A stretch of DNA of 6,220 nt from Bacteroidales bacterium. Lineage in GTDB: Bacteria; Bacteroidota; Bacteroidia; Bacteroidales; VadinHA17. The notes beneath the pieces were generated by a model. The model was given only the letters and a program-made list of their open reading frames with translations, was not told the origin of the DNA and did no database searches. Of this stretch, positions 5,985-6,220 are shown one piece after another. Made by a program: the position numbers and the translations under genes. Location of the stretch: NCBI GenBank assembly GCA_031285575.1, contig JAITVX010000239.1, positions 1 through 6,220 of the forward strand, read 5' to 3'. Position 1 is the stretch's first letter. Every line of letters starts with the position of its first letter.

Positions 5985-6094
5985 TTGCAACTTTTCGGCT
6001 GATTTGTCAGGCGCTGTATCAATATCGGCGGCACCGTTATTCTTAAACCTATTTCTTTTGTTGGTTTTCTCTGGAAATAAAACAGCACGTCATT

Positions 6095-6114
6095 GCAAAC
6101 GCAGGGCAAACGCA
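6095..6114. repeat. 9-bp direct repeat, 11-bp period
   Basis: GCAAACGCA occurs at 6095-6103 and again at 6106-6114, separated by GG. The 11-bp period would put the two copies on nearly the same face of the DNA helix, as for tandem protein sites. Only two copies are present, so it is not an iteron array. Confidence 0.4.
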
Positions 6115-6184
6115 TGAAACTGGCTTTTACGGTGTTTTTGCATCAATTGACGCAACCGCCTGTTCGGAAGTATTTATTTTTTTA

Positions 6185-6220
6185 TTAATAGACTTCTTCG
6201 GAAAACAGAACTTCAATACC
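6185..6220 (-). CDS. Possible C-terminal end of an upstream leftward gene, cut by the right edge
   Basis: On the minus strand the edge reads GIEVLFSEEVY followed by two consecutive TAA stops and then very AT-rich sequence. That is what the end of a gene in this genome would look like. Eleven codons are far too few to identify a product. A second minus-strand frame is also open from the edge to a stop at 6127-6129 (ending EQAVASIDAKTP), and a plus-strand frame at 6185-6220 is open too. Which of these is real, if any, cannot be settled here. Confidence 0.25.
   Translation of the reverse strand, partial: GIEVLFSEEVY

Larger units (their letters stand above)
5870..6184. other. Intergenic region without a convincing gene
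   Basis: About 315 nt upstream of the permease promoter show no recognisable product in any frame. Short frames exist on both strands: 65 codons at 5920-6117 plus, 52 codons at 5957-6115 minus, and a 24-codon plus-strand frame starting at 6114. None has a family-like sequence or a supported start. The region holds the inverted repeat at 5967-5984 and the direct repeat at 6095-6114, described separately, and no tRNA. Confidence 0.6.

Noticed and set aside
5418..6002. 194-codon plus-strand frame across the permease 5' end and the intergenic region
   Set aside because: Most of it is antisense to the permease N-terminus; the remainder has no recognisable domain or supported start.
5957..6115. 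52-codon minus-strand frame beginning MRLPCVCNDVLFYFQRKP
   Set aside because: No recognisable family, no translation signal and cysteine-rich composition unlike the neighbours; likely chance.

Overview
The window looks like chromosomal DNA from an anaerobic or facultatively anaerobic member of the Bacteroidota, most likely Bacteroidales. Four things point there: an oxygen-sensitive class III ribonucleotide reductase; an HD-phosphohydrolase gene directly followed by lpxD, an order I know from Bacteroidetes; Bacteroidetes-type promoter elements (TTTG, 19 nt, TAnnTTTG) in place of sigma70 boxes; and start codons that mostly lack a Shine-Dalgarno sequence. The assignment rests on recognising sequences by eye, not on a search.

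Layout. Positions 1-1197 (minus strand) hold the N-terminal 399 residues of NrdD, cut by the left edge. Positions 1198-1759 are a long divergent intergenic region. It contains a probable nrdD promoter, a leader of about 220 nt with a strong attenuator-like hairpin, a tandem 10-bp repeat, an 8-bp-arm inverted repeat, and a near-perfect promoter for the rightward genes. Positions 1760-3013 (plus) encode an HD-domain phosphohydrolase, followed after 15 nt by lpxD (3029-4069, lipid A biosynthesis). The lpxC-fabZ fusion and lpxA that often follow lpxD in this phylum are absent. Instead, lpxD converges on a leftward pair: a MacB/FtsX-type ABC transporter permease (4553-5812), then, 19 nt downstream, a SiaC-family regulatory phosphoprotein (4156-4533). 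The last 400 bp are mostly non-coding, with a weak permease promoter, two short repeat structures, and possibly the last codons of another leftward gene at the right edge.

How the genes relate. NrdD makes deoxynucleotides without oxygen. The divergent HD protein belongs to a family that includes dNTP triphosphohydrolases, so the shared intergenic region may coordinate synthesis and breakdown of dNTPs; this is inference. HD-lpxD forms one transcription unit and permease-siaC another. No mobile element, CRISPR array, tRNA or rRNA is visible. The points most worth following up are the structured nrdD leader, the solitary SiaC coupled to a permease, and the shortened lpx cluster.
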